From assembly GCF_910593845.1 (NCBI RefSeq), contig NZ_CAJVAS010000009.1, forward strand, positions 124,001 through 188,000: DNA of 64,000 bases. Direction: 5' to 3'. Shown here one piece after another: positions 36,997 through 45,259 of the stretch. The stretch is from Paenibacillus solanacearum (GTDB lineage: Bacteria; Bacillota; Bacilli; Paenibacillales; NBRC-103111). Under the pieces are notes generated by a model that was not told the DNA's origin, did not search any database, and saw only the letters and a list, made by a program, of their open reading frames with translations. Both the position numbers and the translations under genes were made by a program. How positions within the stretch are numbered: the first letter of the stretch is position 1; every line of letters begins with the position of its first letter.

Positions 36997-37032
36997 AGCC
37001 CAAGGAACCGGCGTATGCCGTTTCCTTGGGCT
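36997..37032 (-). terminator. strong intra-operon hairpin at the GT2 stop codon
   Basis: A nearly perfect stem (36997-37007 with 37022-37032 plus an inner CGGC/GCCG) covers the end of the GT2 gene. No T run follows on the minus strand, so it may be a processing or partial-termination site that lowers expression of the downstream genes. Confidence 0.45.
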
Positions 37033-37639
37033 ATTCGCTTCGAATGTGCGGCAACGGTTCCGTATGCCGGGCATGATTCAACGTCACTTTGCCCGTCGTC
37101 ATGTTCCGGTACCCGACCTGATCTGCGCGATCGGCATAATCATCGAATACATTGTCTTCATAGACGGGCGATTTCTGAAGATAACCGACATGGCCGAGCA
37201 GCTCGCGGCGAAACAGCATGCAGGCTTGATGAACCTGCTTCTCGCGCGGGACGGATGCGATGACCGGCGTTTGCTTGATCGCCTCGATATGCGCCGGACG
37301 CACAACACCGGCGTCTCGCCACTTGTACAGGCTGTGCAGCATCTCCTTGAGCCAGCGGCGCGATACGAGCACGCCCGGCATCATCAGCAGTATATTGTCC
37401 CCGGACGCCAGCCTCAGTCCGGCGTTCCCTGCCGCCGCCAGCGAGCTGCTCCAGGGCAGCGTGATCAGCGTAAGCTGCTCTTTACGGCAGTAAGCATCCG
37501 TCCCGTCCTTCGAGCCGTTGTCTACGACGATGACTTCCACATCTTCATCCACTTGCCTGCGGATGGAGGCAATGCTCTCAATGAGAAGGTCCCTGCTGTT
37601 GTATGTCGGAATGATCAGGCTTGTATTCGACGTATCCAC
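37031..37639 (-). CDS. GT2-family glycosyltransferase, short
   Basis: A 202-residue GT-A enzyme of family 2: SLIIPTYNSRDLLIESI, VEVIVVDNGSKDGTD, and a metal site region LASGDNILLMMPGVLVSRRW where the usual DxD is replaced by a less acidic stretch (MMPG). The length is short for GT2 (usually 230-330) and the C terminus lacks membrane segments. The start is GTG 37637-37639 after GGGGGGAGAG; it lies 62 bases inside the end of the preceding GT2 gene. The missing DxD may mean altered metal use or a non-catalytic partner. Part of the glycan operon. Confidence 0.78.
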   Translation of the reverse strand: MDTSNTSLIIPTYNSRDLLIESIASIRRQVDEDVEVIVVDNGSKDGTDAYCRKEQLTLITLPWSSSLAAAGNAGLRLASGDNILLMMPGVLVSRRWLKEMLHSLYKWRDAGVVRPAHIEAIKQTPVIASVPREKQVHQACMLFRRELLGHVGYLQKSPVYEDNVFDDYADRADQVGYRNMTTGKVTLNHARHTEPLPHIRSE

Positions 37640-38726
37640 TATCTCTCCCCCCTTGAATATAGTGGCGCTGGCGCATGTCGTCAGGGAACTGCAGTCTCGG
37701 ACTCGCCTGCTCCATCAGGACGAATAACGCTTCGAGATGATCTCCGATAATAAGCTGTTCGACCTGATTGCCCGATCCGGTATTCTGCTCCTTCCGAACA
37801 CGGTTCATCGCAATGACGTTCACCGGAAGCGGCGAGCGGGCTATCGTTAATCTTGTCTGAATGGCCCTGGCGTAGGCAACCGGAGGAACGGCGAGCATGC
37901 TCGTTCCGATGTGCTCGATCGCCCGGCGCGTCAGCGCATGGGGAACGGCCGTCAGCGAATCGACTTGCAAATCTTTTCTTCCCGTGCATATATTCAAAAA
38001 CTGCTTGACATGGGATACCATGTCCCGGCGATCCGCCGGCGGCAGCAGCGGCGAAATCGGGTTCAGGACGAGGTCCGCCCCTTTCTCGGCTTCGTATATA
38101 AACGGCAGCAGCAAGTCAACGCCGACGGACATATCCGCATCGAGGAACAGCAGGATGTCGGACATGGATACTTTGGCTCCGACCGCGCGCCCGACATCGT
38201 AGCCCAGCGCCGCATCGAAATGAACGATCGTCGCCCTGCACGGATGATTGCGGACCACCTCGTAGCTGTCGTCGGACGACCCGTTGATGACAACGATAAT
38301 TTCTTCGAAAGGCAGGCGTGCCAGTTCATTGAGCTGGCTGTTCAGCGTCACGCTTTCGTTCATTGCCGTAATGACGCAGCCTACCTTCTTCGTTGTCGGC
38401 AGCAGCAGATCGTTATGGATTTGAATGTTCGCCGTTTCGCAATATCCGCGAATAAATCTTTTGCAGGCAAGCGGGTAAGTCGACTGCGGAATCTCATTGA
38501 ACCGGTGCTTGCCGAACCATTCGGCCCAGCATAAGTTAAGCTGGCGGGCCCACTGGACGCTGCTCGGCGGCTCGCCGGCGGCAAGCTTCGGCCAGAACCA
38601 GCCGACCGACCGTGCGCCGGCCGCATAAGCCTTCTCTTCCCAGTCCTTCTGAGGATCCTTCGCCGGTGCGCGCTTGCGCGAAAGCTTTGGCTTGCTCGCC
38701 GAAGCTTTCTTCCGGGCCATTCTCAT
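37578..38726 (-). CDS. GT2-family glycosyltransferase with basic N-terminal extension
   Basis: A 382-residue protein. The first 30 residues are Lys/Arg/Ala-rich (MRMARKKASASKPKLSRKR), followed by a Trp-rich region up to 110. The GT-A domain then shows VGCVITAMNESVTLNSQ, IIVVINGSSDDSYE, GYDVGRAVGAK and the metal-binding LLFLDADMSVG. The middle blocks (AVPHALTRRAIEHIG, AVPPVAYARAI) repeat those of the next gene upstream, so the two are paralogues. ATG 38724-38726 directly follows the stop of that gene. Cytoplasmic; target unknown. The basic tail may bind nucleic acid or membranes. Confidence 0.82.
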   Translation of the reverse strand: MRMARKKASASKPKLSRKRAPAKDPQKDWEEKAYAAGARSVGWFWPKLAAGEPPSSVQWARQLNLCWAEWFGKHRFNEIPQSTYPLACKRFIRGYCETANIQIHNDLLLPTTKKVGCVITAMNESVTLNSQLNELARLPFEEIIVVINGSSDDSYEVVRNHPCRATIVHFDAALGYDVGRAVGAKVSMSDILLFLDADMSVGVDLLLPFIYEAEKGADLVLNPISPLLPPADRRDMVSHVKQFLNICTGRKDLQVDSLTAVPHALTRRAIEHIGTSMLAVPPVAYARAIQTRLTIARSPLPVNVIAMNRVRKEQNTGSGNQVEQLIIGDHLEALFVLMEQASPRLQFPDDMRQRHYIQGGRDSGYVEYKPDHSDIQQQGPSH

Positions 38727-39527
38727 CTAATCCACCACCCTTTCGCGTTTCCTTCCAAGATCCGAAAAGTTGGCGCGAGGTCCCTCTTGGCTAAGCAGCC
38801 AATGAATCGCTTCGAGATGGTCTCCCGTGATCAGCGGCACCAGCGGGTCGGGCTTTTTCCTTCGCTTTGGATTGACCGCCCCGACATCGACGAAATGTAC
38901 CGGCTGCACCAGGAGCCCTTTCGTTATCGCGATCGCTTGCGCTTTAGGCGGCACGGCCAGCGACTCCAGCCCGATGATATTCAGCGCTCTCCGGCTCATC
39001 GCGTGCGGAATGGTCGTCAGCGACGATCCGCCCAAATCGGATCTTTGCAGCATGGCATTCAATACCTTCTTGCATAAAGCGACAGTCGTAATCTCGCTTG
39101 AGCGCAGCTTGCCTTCATACATGTTGAGCGCCACGTCCACCCCGCGATCGACCGCCTCGACAAACGGAATCAGGTTATTGGCGCCGATGACGATGTCCCC
39201 GTCCGTAAATAATATAATATCCCCCCTAGCCTCTCTGGCGCCGATGCTTCGGCCGACGTCATGACCGAGCGCAGCGGCATAACGGATCACCCGCGCACCC
39301 GCTTGCGCCGCAATCATCGCCGTCCCGTCCTGGGATCCGTTATCAATGACAATGACTTCGGTTAGGGGGTGAACGCTCCTCGCCTCGTGAACGATCTTGT
39401 CGATCGTGCGCATCTCGTTCATGGCGGGGATCACCACGGATACTTTCGGCTTGGTGTCGATCTCCGCAGACGCCGAAGCAAGCGGCTCACTTATTCGGTC
39501 ATCCGGTTGGTCCGTATGTTGCGTCAT
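38727..39527 (-). CDS. GT2-family glycosyltransferase
   Basis: A 266-residue GT-A enzyme. VSVVIPAMNEMRTIDKIV, TEVIVIDNGSQDGTAMIA, GHDVGRSIGAREARGD and the DxD-type LFTDGDIVIGA are typical of GT2. The second half (IPHAMSRRALNIIGLESLAVPP) matches the tandem paralogue downstream. ATG 39525-39527 follows GGGGTGG. It is the first gene of the operon that runs to 31375. A CATAAGATA element 31 bases upstream may be its sporulation promoter. Acceptor and donor are unknown. Confidence 0.85.
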   Translation of the reverse strand: MTQHTDQPDDRISEPLASASAEIDTKPKVSVVIPAMNEMRTIDKIVHEARSVHPLTEVIVIDNGSQDGTAMIAAQAGARVIRYAAALGHDVGRSIGAREARGDIILFTDGDIVIGANNLIPFVEAVDRGVDVALNMYEGKLRSSEITTVALCKKVLNAMLQRSDLGGSSLTTIPHAMSRRALNIIGLESLAVPPKAQAIAITKGLLVQPVHFVDVGAVNPKRRKKPDPLVPLITGDHLEAIHWLLSQEGPRANFSDLGRKRERVVD

Positions 39528-39557
39528 TCAACCACCCCAAATCGAATAATTTTACGT

Positions 39558-39566
39558 TATCTTATG
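39558..39566 (-). promoter_or_regulatory. candidate sigma-K/sigma-E -10 element of the glycan operon
   Basis: CATAAGATA on the minus strand fits CATAnnnTA (sigma-K) and 6 of 8 positions of the sigma-E box. A start near 39551 would leave a 24-base leader with the ribosome site. No clear -35 partner is seen. Confidence 0.3.
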
Positions 39567-39662
39567 GAATGTGCCAGGGAGAGGAGACGGCTAGTGCACA
39601 AATTGAATTGGACAATTGTGGAAAAGAGGGGGCATTTGCGGCTTTATGCGCAGAAATGCAAA

Positions 39663-39688
39663 GCGAGCCTGCCGTGGCAGACTCGCTG
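39663..39688 (-). terminator. terminator after the PRPP-synthetase-like gene
   Basis: AGCGAG-CTGCC pairs with GGCAG-CTCGCT, with single mismatches. On the minus strand it is followed by TTTGCATTTC. It lies 13 bases after the stop at 39701. Confidence 0.55.
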
Positions 39689-39700
39689 GAGAATACAAAG

Positions 39701-40681
39701 TTATTGAAACGAACCGGTGATCAGCTTGTCCGGGACTTTGTCGAACAGCGGGCTGATGGATTCCCTGTTATGTATTCGGCTGATGGCTTCGCCGAATAAC
39801 GGCGCGACGGAAACGACCTTGATCTTGGAACAGCCGGCAATATGCGGATTATAGATCGAATCGGTGCCGATGAGCAGTTCAATCGGGCTGTCCTCGATTC
39901 GCTTCACCGCTTCCTCGCTCAGCACGATATGGGACAGACAGGCGATGACTCGCGCAGCCCCGCGTTCGACCAGCGTCTTCGCCAGCTCGACCAGCGTCCC
40001 GCCGGAGATGGAGAAGTCGTCGATCATGACCGCCGTCTTCCCGCGCACATCGCCGATCAGCTCCATGATCTCGGCCCGCTCGCTGTGGTCTTTCCTTGTC
40101 TTGTCCCCGATAGCGAGCGGCGCTCCAAGGTAATCCGCGTACTTGCGCGCTTGCTTGGCAAACCCGGCATCCGGGGACACAATGACCGGATCGGACAGCT
40201 GCATGCGCAATAGCGTCTCGCACAGGACGGGGAGAGCAAATAAATGATCGACCGGCTTCTTGAAAAATCCTTGAATCTGATGGCTGTGCAAATCCATGGC
40301 GACCACCCGGTCGGCTCCGGCGAGCTCGATCGATTCCGCGCATACTCTCGCCCGGATCGATACCCGCGGTTCGTCCTTCTTGTCCCCCTTCGCATAACCG
40401 AAGTAAGGCATAATGACAGTAACCGTGTTGGCGCTCGCCCGCTTGAAAGCGTCGATCCAGAACAAAATCTCGACAAACTCGTCATTAGGGCGAAGGCCGA
40501 TCGATTGCACCAGATATACGTCCTTATCGCGTACCGTCTCGCCAATCCGGACAAACGTATTCCCGTCGGAAAACGTGAACGATTCCGAACGGCCGACCTC
40601 CGCTCCCATATACCGGCACATGCTGTCGGCAAAAGCTTTGCCGGTGCTCCCGGCAAAAATCTTGATCTCACCCATGGACAT
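39701..40681 (-). CDS. divergent ribose-phosphate pyrophosphokinase (Prs) paralogue
   Basis: A 326-residue Prs-family protein, of normal length. It keeps AMDLHSHQIQGFF, IVSPDAGFAKQARKYA and MPYFGYAKGDKKDEPR, but the PRPP-binding loop reads IDDFSISGGTL where bacterial housekeeping Prs has DDIIDTAGT, and the flexible loop (IGDKTRKDHSERAEIM) differs as well. It may make PRPP with altered regulation, use another sugar phosphate, or be a regulatory partner; housekeeping prs should lie elsewhere. ATG 40679-40681 follows AAGGA by 11 bases; the next ATG (40675) is possible. It follows the ger operon by about 100 bases in the same direction, and the glycan operon begins just after it. Confidence 0.82.
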   Translation of the reverse strand: MSMGEIKIFAGSTGKAFADSMCRYMGAEVGRSESFTFSDGNTFVRIGETVRDKDVYLVQSIGLRPNDEFVEILFWIDAFKRASANTVTVIMPYFGYAKGDKKDEPRVSIRARVCAESIELAGADRVVAMDLHSHQIQGFFKKPVDHLFALPVLCETLLRMQLSDPVIVSPDAGFAKQARKYADYLGAPLAIGDKTRKDHSERAEIMELIGDVRGKTAVMIDDFSISGGTLVELAKTLVERGAARVIACLSHIVLSEEAVKRIEDSPIELLIGTDSIYNPHIAGCSKIKVVSVAPLFGEAISRIHNRESISPLFDKVPDKLITGSFQ

Positions 40682-40782
40682 TCGCGCCCCAATCCTTCCG
40701 CTATGAAATGGATACCCTTTCCCATTATTCCACAGCCCGGCAGCGAATGGGGTGACAAAATAATGAACCTTGAGACGGGCCG

Positions 40783-40995
40783 CTACCACGCCCAGCTTTG
40801 CATCGTCCAATACCCGATGAGCGTCAGCAGTCCGAAGCACACATTGAGCCATCCGACGAAGCGGGTCACTTTCTTCTCCTTCATCATCTTCGACAATTCA
40901 TACGCGCTGACATCCAGCCATAGAATAATGATCCCCGTTACGAGCCATAACGAGATCGCATAGCCGATATAACCGATCGAACCGGTGCCGACCAT
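40783..40995 (-). CDS. small two-helix membrane protein, CLC_0170 type
   Basis: A 70-residue protein with two membrane segments (GYAISLWLVTGIIILWL and WLNVCFGLLTLIGYW) and a short basic loop between them (MMKEKKVTRF). Size and position after gerC match the CLC_0170 family of small proteins found behind spore-germination operons in Paenibacillus and clostridia. ATG 40993-40995 has GAGGGGAG upstream. It follows gerC by 33 bases. It may be an accessory subunit of the germinant receptor, as small proteins such as GerD-type or GerQB helpers are, but no function is established. Confidence 0.7.
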   Translation of the reverse strand: MVGTGSIGYIGYAISLWLVTGIIILWLDVSAYELSKMMKEKKVTRFVGWLNVCFGLLTLIGYWTMQSWAW

Positions 40996-41028
40996 CCGCG
41001 TTCTCCCCTCTCCTTTACGCTTCAAGCG

Positions 41029-42264
41029 TTATCTGGCTTTCATGCCTACCCGTCGAATTTTAACGTCGATATGCACGTCGATCGCAACTTCTTTATACAT
41101 CTTTTGCCATTCCCCTTTGTTCCCGACATGCTCGTTCCAAAATTTCGGCTCCTTCGCCCGCACATATTCGCCGAAGCCGAATATGTCGGAGCCGATTTTT
41201 TGCGTCGCCTTGATCAACCCTTCATGCAGCTTTTGGGCGCCCTGTTCGTCTTTCCGCTCGATTTCCTTAATGACCTCCGGATTTTCAATACGAAACGCGT
41301 CGCTTATTTTTTCCTCAATGTTCAGCTCGTTGAGAATCGTAACTGTAAAATGAGGAAGGCCGTCGCGAATCGAGACGTCGATTTTCGATTTGCGGTGGGT
41401 TGCATACAGCGTCACCGTGTCCTCCGGCCCATCTATGCTAATCGTGCCCCGATAGCCGGCCGGGTTCAAGCCCTTGACCCCCATGTAGGCGCCGATCTCA
41501 AGCGGCTGCGTGACGCCGACCAGCTTGTCGTTCTTGAACATCGCCAGACCCGAAATTTCTACGTTCTCCGCTTTCATGAGCTCTACATACGGAAGAAGGC
41601 CTTCCTGTCCTTTCTTGGACGAATTGCTCCAGAAGTTCCCTGCGAAATCATTCGGAAATTTCCCCATCTTGACGGCGCTGTCCATCGTCGACATCAAGTA
41701 CAGCGTCGGCACCCGCTCCAGCTTGGGCGACGCTGCCATGAGCTCTCTGGCTTCGCCTTTGGATATCAGCATCCAGGCCATCCGCCGCACCTCGGAGTTG
41801 CGCCGGAAATAGTCGTTCAAATTTTGCAATCCTTTTCGCGCCACGGCATCGGAGACGACGATGACGCGCAAATGCCCGAAGAAGAGACGTCCCGACATTT
41901 GCTGCTGCAAATTCATGATCGCATCGTCGATCGTATGGCCAACGACGTCAACGACCCATACCGATGATTCGGCTCCGCTGCCCCCGCCGCCGCTTTCACC
42001 CGGACCGAGCGGAATTCTTCCGGGAATGGCGATCTGGACGGTGACGCGAATCATTTCTTTTTGCGGGGCGGGGAAGCCCCCTTTGATATGGGAGACCTCA
42101 TCCTCTTCCTTCTCCGCTTCCGGCTCCGCCTCGTCGACCGAAATACCCAACACCACGGCGCGCTCCTCGATTTCGAGACGGTCCCAGCAACCGGTCAGCA
42201 GCGGTACGAGCAGCAGCATGACGCAGAGCAGCTTAACCGCTACGATCCATCGGGGTGTTCCCAA
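41029..42264 (-). CDS. gerC: GerC-family spore germination lipoprotein
   Basis: A 411-residue lipoprotein with signal ending in the lipobox LTGC (Cys26), directly followed by WDRLEIEERAVVLGI, the family signature. A large insertion rich in Glu (EAEPEAEKEEDE) and a Gly stretch lie near residues 45-100. Later blocks FFGHLRVIVVSDAVARKG and SEVRRMAWMLISKGEA are typical of GerAC/GerBC/GerKC proteins. It forms the outer-face subunit of the germinant receptor in the spore inner membrane. The start is TTG 42262-42264 after GAGGGG; it overlaps the gerB end by 32 bases. Expected to be transcribed in the forespore by sigma-G. Confidence 0.93.
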   Translation of the reverse strand: MGTPRWIVAVKLLCVMLLLVPLLTGCWDRLEIEERAVVLGISVDEAEPEAEKEEDEVSHIKGGFPAPQKEMIRVTVQIAIPGRIPLGPGESGGGGSGAESSVWVVDVVGHTIDDAIMNLQQQMSGRLFFGHLRVIVVSDAVARKGLQNLNDYFRRNSEVRRMAWMLISKGEARELMAASPKLERVPTLYLMSTMDSAVKMGKFPNDFAGNFWSNSSKKGQEGLLPYVELMKAENVEISGLAMFKNDKLVGVTQPLEIGAYMGVKGLNPAGYRGTISIDGPEDTVTLYATHRKSKIDVSIRDGLPHFTVTILNELNIEEKISDAFRIENPEVIKEIERKDEQGAQKLHEGLIKATQKIGSDIFGFGEYVRAKEPKFWNEHVGNKGEWQKMYKEVAIDVHIDVKIRRVGMKAR

Positions 42265-43354
42265 CGCGATCCCCTCTCTTCTTGCGGATAATCGAGATTA
42301 GCAACAGCGCGCCCGGATAAGCAATCGTAAGAATAAGCCCGATGCGGCCGACATTCTGTATAATTTCGTACATGTGCAAAATGTTGAGCGGCAGCATCGC
42401 CATGACGAATACAAGCGGCAGAAGGAAAAGGGAAAACATGCGATGATCGCGCAAACGGAACAGCTTGCTCATGGAGTGAATCGTCAAATAATAGCTTGAG
42501 AACAGCGTGGTGAACACGGCGGTTACCCAGACGGCCAGAAACGCCGCATCAAGCCGTTCCAGTATGTTCGCGGGCAGCGACGTCGCTTTGGCCAGCTCGA
42601 GCGTCGGCCACAGCAGCACCTTGCTCTCCTCGGCCCCGAACACGCTGACTGTTGCCGTCACGATTGCGACGTACAGCAGGCCTGCTATCAGTATGCCGAC
42701 GATGCTCGCCTTCATCGCTTTGTCGGGACGGCGCATCGACGGAATGACCGCCGTCAATATGAAAGAGCCTTGGAACAAAGCGGCGATTGTCAGCACCCCG
42801 CCGGTCATCCCCTTCGGGTCATTACCCCAGATCGGCTGTAAATTGATGATTTCCGCGTTTTTCAAGGAAAGCGCGACGATCAGCAGGGCTGGACCCAGAA
42901 GTGCGGGAAAGTAAAAGTGGTGAATATAGGCAAACGTCGTCATGTCATTGCGCGTGGAGATGGCCGCCAGCACCAGCATGACAATAACGGTCACTTCCAC
43001 GGGCGTTGTCTTCAATACGGACGTTACGACCACTTCGCCGAACTCGCGCGCCGTCAGCGACGTCAGCACGGCGAAGAACCCAATGATGCACGCGCTGCCG
43101 ATCCAGGCCGGCCACTTCCCAAGCACCTCTTCGCTGTATTCGATAATCGATTTATCCGGAAAACGCATCCCGAGCAGCGCCACCAGCGCCAATCCGACAA
43201 AAGCCAGCAGCATGGCCAGCAGCGTGACGAGCGGGGCGCCCGAATCCGCTGCGCGGACGGCGAACAGCGGGAGCGGGAGCACGCCGACGCCGATGATGGT
43301 GCTGACCAGAATGGCGGCCGCCTGGATGGTCGTAATTTGTCGTGAATACTGCAT
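42233..43354 (-). CDS. gerB: GerB-family germinant receptor membrane subunit
   Basis: A 373-residue integral membrane protein of the amino-acid-permease-like GerB family, with about ten hydrophobic segments starting at QAAAILVSTIIGVGVLPLP. The unwound helix-1 region (IIGVGVLPLP) and NDMTTFAYIHHFYFPAL are typical. It is the subunit thought to bind the germinant nutrient. ATG 43352-43354 lies 6 bases after the gerA stop; the 3' end overlaps gerC. Complete length. The nutrient cannot be predicted. Confidence 0.93.
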   Translation of the reverse strand: MQYSRQITTIQAAAILVSTIIGVGVLPLPLFAVRAADSGAPLVTLLAMLLAFVGLALVALLGMRFPDKSIIEYSEEVLGKWPAWIGSACIIGFFAVLTSLTAREFGEVVVTSVLKTTPVEVTVIVMLVLAAISTRNDMTTFAYIHHFYFPALLGPALLIVALSLKNAEIINLQPIWGNDPKGMTGGVLTIAALFQGSFILTAVIPSMRRPDKAMKASIVGILIAGLLYVAIVTATVSVFGAEESKVLLWPTLELAKATSLPANILERLDAAFLAVWVTAVFTTLFSSYYLTIHSMSKLFRLRDHRMFSLFLLPLVFVMAMLPLNILHMYEIIQNVGRIGLILTIAYPGALLLISIIRKKRGDRVGNTPMDRSG

Positions 43355-43360
43355 ATGTGA

Positions 43361-44992
43361 TCATTCCTTCGATTCTTTGAATTTTAACGGGTCGAGCACA
43401 TTGACCGGCGGTTGCTTGAGCTGTTCCAGCGTCTTGTCGCTTATTCTCGTCGGGTCGGAAGGGTGGAGAAACGTCGGTCGCTTGTTCATCCACCAGAGCG
43501 GGCCGCGAACGACAAGGTCTTTCATTCCTTCGAAATTCCCCGGCACGAGCGGGCTCATGTACGGAACGCCGAACGATTTGAGCGACAGCAAATGATTGGC
43601 GATGAGAATCAGGCCGATCATCACGCCGTACAGCCCGAATATGCCGGCCAGCACGATGAGCGGAAACCGCAGCAGCCGCAGCGCAAGCGCCGCGTTATAC
43701 GCCGGCGTGGCGAATGATCCGATCGTCGTCAGCGCAATAGCGACGACCGTGATGGGACTGGCGAATCCCGCCGCGACCGCGGCCTGGCCGACGACCAGCA
43801 CGCCGACGATGGAGAGCGCGCCGCCGACTTGCTGCGGCAAGCGGATCGTCGCTTCCCGCAGCACCTCCATCGAAATTTCGATGACGAGCACCTCGATAAT
43901 CGCCGGGAATGGAACGCCCGCCCGTCCGCCTGCGACCGCGACGGCGAATTCGGTAGGAATCAGCTCCGGGTTGAACGAGATGATCGCAACGTAAAGTGAC
44001 GGGAAGACAAGCGAGAAGACGAGCGCGACAAGACGGGCAAGCCGGATCGCGCTCATCAGCAGGAACCGTTCCGTGTAGTCCTCCACCGTCTGATAAAACT
44101 GGCTGAACACGGTCGGAACGACAAGCGCCAGCGGGGAGCCGTCGACCATGATCGCGACCCGGCCTTCCAGCAGGTTGGCGGCCACTTTGTCCGGGCGTTC
44201 CGTATACTGCACCTGCGGGAACGGAGACAGATGGTTATCTTCGATAAACTGCTCCAGATACCCCGAATCCAGAATGGCGTCGATCTCGATGATGGAAAGA
44301 CGCCGCTTCACCTCTTCGACCAGGTCGGGATTCGTGATGCCGTCCATGTAGCATATCGCGACCTTCGACTGGGTCCGGCGGCCAATTTCCATCGTATGGA
44401 TACGTAAATCCGCGGTTTGCAGCCGGTAGCGGAGCAGGCCGATATTCGTATCGATCATCTCGATAAAGCCCTCGCGCGGCCCGCGAATGACCTGCTCGGT
44501 TGCCGGCTGATCGACGGCCCGCTGCTCGATATGGCGCGTGCCGATGATGAAAGCCTCCGTCAAACCTTCGACGATGACGACCGTATTGCCGCGCAGCACC
44601 GCAGAGATCAGTTTGTCGAACCGGCCCTCCGTCGTCACTTCGCTATGAAACAGCGAGTCGTTCATCAGCGTCTCTTTCAACCGGGACCGTTCAATAGACT
44701 TGCCTTCCAGATGGGGAGGCGTGTACATAAACGGTTTTAAAATATCCGCGTTGATCATCACCTGATCGGTCATGGTAGAATAATAGAACATGGCGGCAGG
44801 GTACGTGCCGAATACGTGAAAACGGCGAATCCCCAAGTCGTCGTTGTTCCCCAATACCCGGTTAACGGACGCGAGTGTCTCTTCGACGCTGCCGCTGATC
44901 ACCGTACTCTCGGCTTGGCTTGAAGCCGTGTCCGGCACCCGCAGAGGCGGACGCCTTCTCTTAAATTTGTTCAACCATTTGAAAATGGACAT
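43361..44992 (-). CDS. gerA: GerA-family germinant receptor subunit
   Basis: A 543-residue protein. The soluble N-terminal part (about 1-300) has the tandem GerA domains (GNTVVIVEGLTEAFIIGTRH, VIRGPREGFIEMIDTNIGLLR and MDGSPLALVVP toward its end). Five or six membrane segments follow, from AIRLARLVALVFSLVFPSLYV to the loop FGVPYMSPLVPG. The RGP-EGF block is a near-constant GerA feature. GerA proteins oligomerise into the ion channel of the receptor. ATG 44990-44992 follows AGGTG; an ATG at 45013 would add 7 residues. First gene of gerA-gerB-gerC; no clear sigma-G promoter could be assigned. Confidence 0.93.
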   Translation of the reverse strand: MSIFKWLNKFKRRRPPLRVPDTASSQAESTVISGSVEETLASVNRVLGNNDDLGIRRFHVFGTYPAAMFYYSTMTDQVMINADILKPFMYTPPHLEGKSIERSRLKETLMNDSLFHSEVTTEGRFDKLISAVLRGNTVVIVEGLTEAFIIGTRHIEQRAVDQPATEQVIRGPREGFIEMIDTNIGLLRYRLQTADLRIHTMEIGRRTQSKVAICYMDGITNPDLVEEVKRRLSIIEIDAILDSGYLEQFIEDNHLSPFPQVQYTERPDKVAANLLEGRVAIMVDGSPLALVVPTVFSQFYQTVEDYTERFLLMSAIRLARLVALVFSLVFPSLYVAIISFNPELIPTEFAVAVAGGRAGVPFPAIIEVLVIEISMEVLREATIRLPQQVGGALSIVGVLVVGQAAVAAGFASPITVVAIALTTIGSFATPAYNAALALRLLRFPLIVLAGIFGLYGVMIGLILIANHLLSLKSFGVPYMSPLVPGNFEGMKDLVVRGPLWWMNKRPTFLHPSDPTRISDKTLEQLKQPPVNVLDPLKFKESKE

Positions 44993-45140
44993 GGGTTGGT
45001 TTGCACCTGCCAATCTGCCTCTATCGTTTCGAAGAAGCTAGAGTATCTGCGATATTAGTAGAATGGTCATTTTCCTGGCGGTTTAAACGATCATTTCAAA
45101 AAAAAGCCGTCGGAACCATCATTCGGCGCGTAAATAAAGA

Positions 45141-45171
45141 AAAACCGTCCGGTTATCAAACACCGGACGGT
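45141..45171 (-). terminator. terminator of the ComB-family gene
   Basis: ACCGTCCGG (45144-45152) pairs with CCGGACGGT (45163-45171). On the minus strand the stem is followed by TTTTTCTTTATTT. It ends the operon whose last gene stops at 45260. Confidence 0.85.
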
Positions 45172-45259
45172 CCTTCGCTGTGCGCTCCCTGACATCATTC
45201 GGGATTCAGGTACTGCTCCCAAATATCGGTCGACCTCTCATCGGAGAGGACGAGGCCAG

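Noticed and set aside
23122..39527. A recently acquired genomic island
   Set aside because: The GT paralogues suggest local duplication, but I saw no tRNA, integrase, transposase, flanking repeats or clear composition shift to support transfer.
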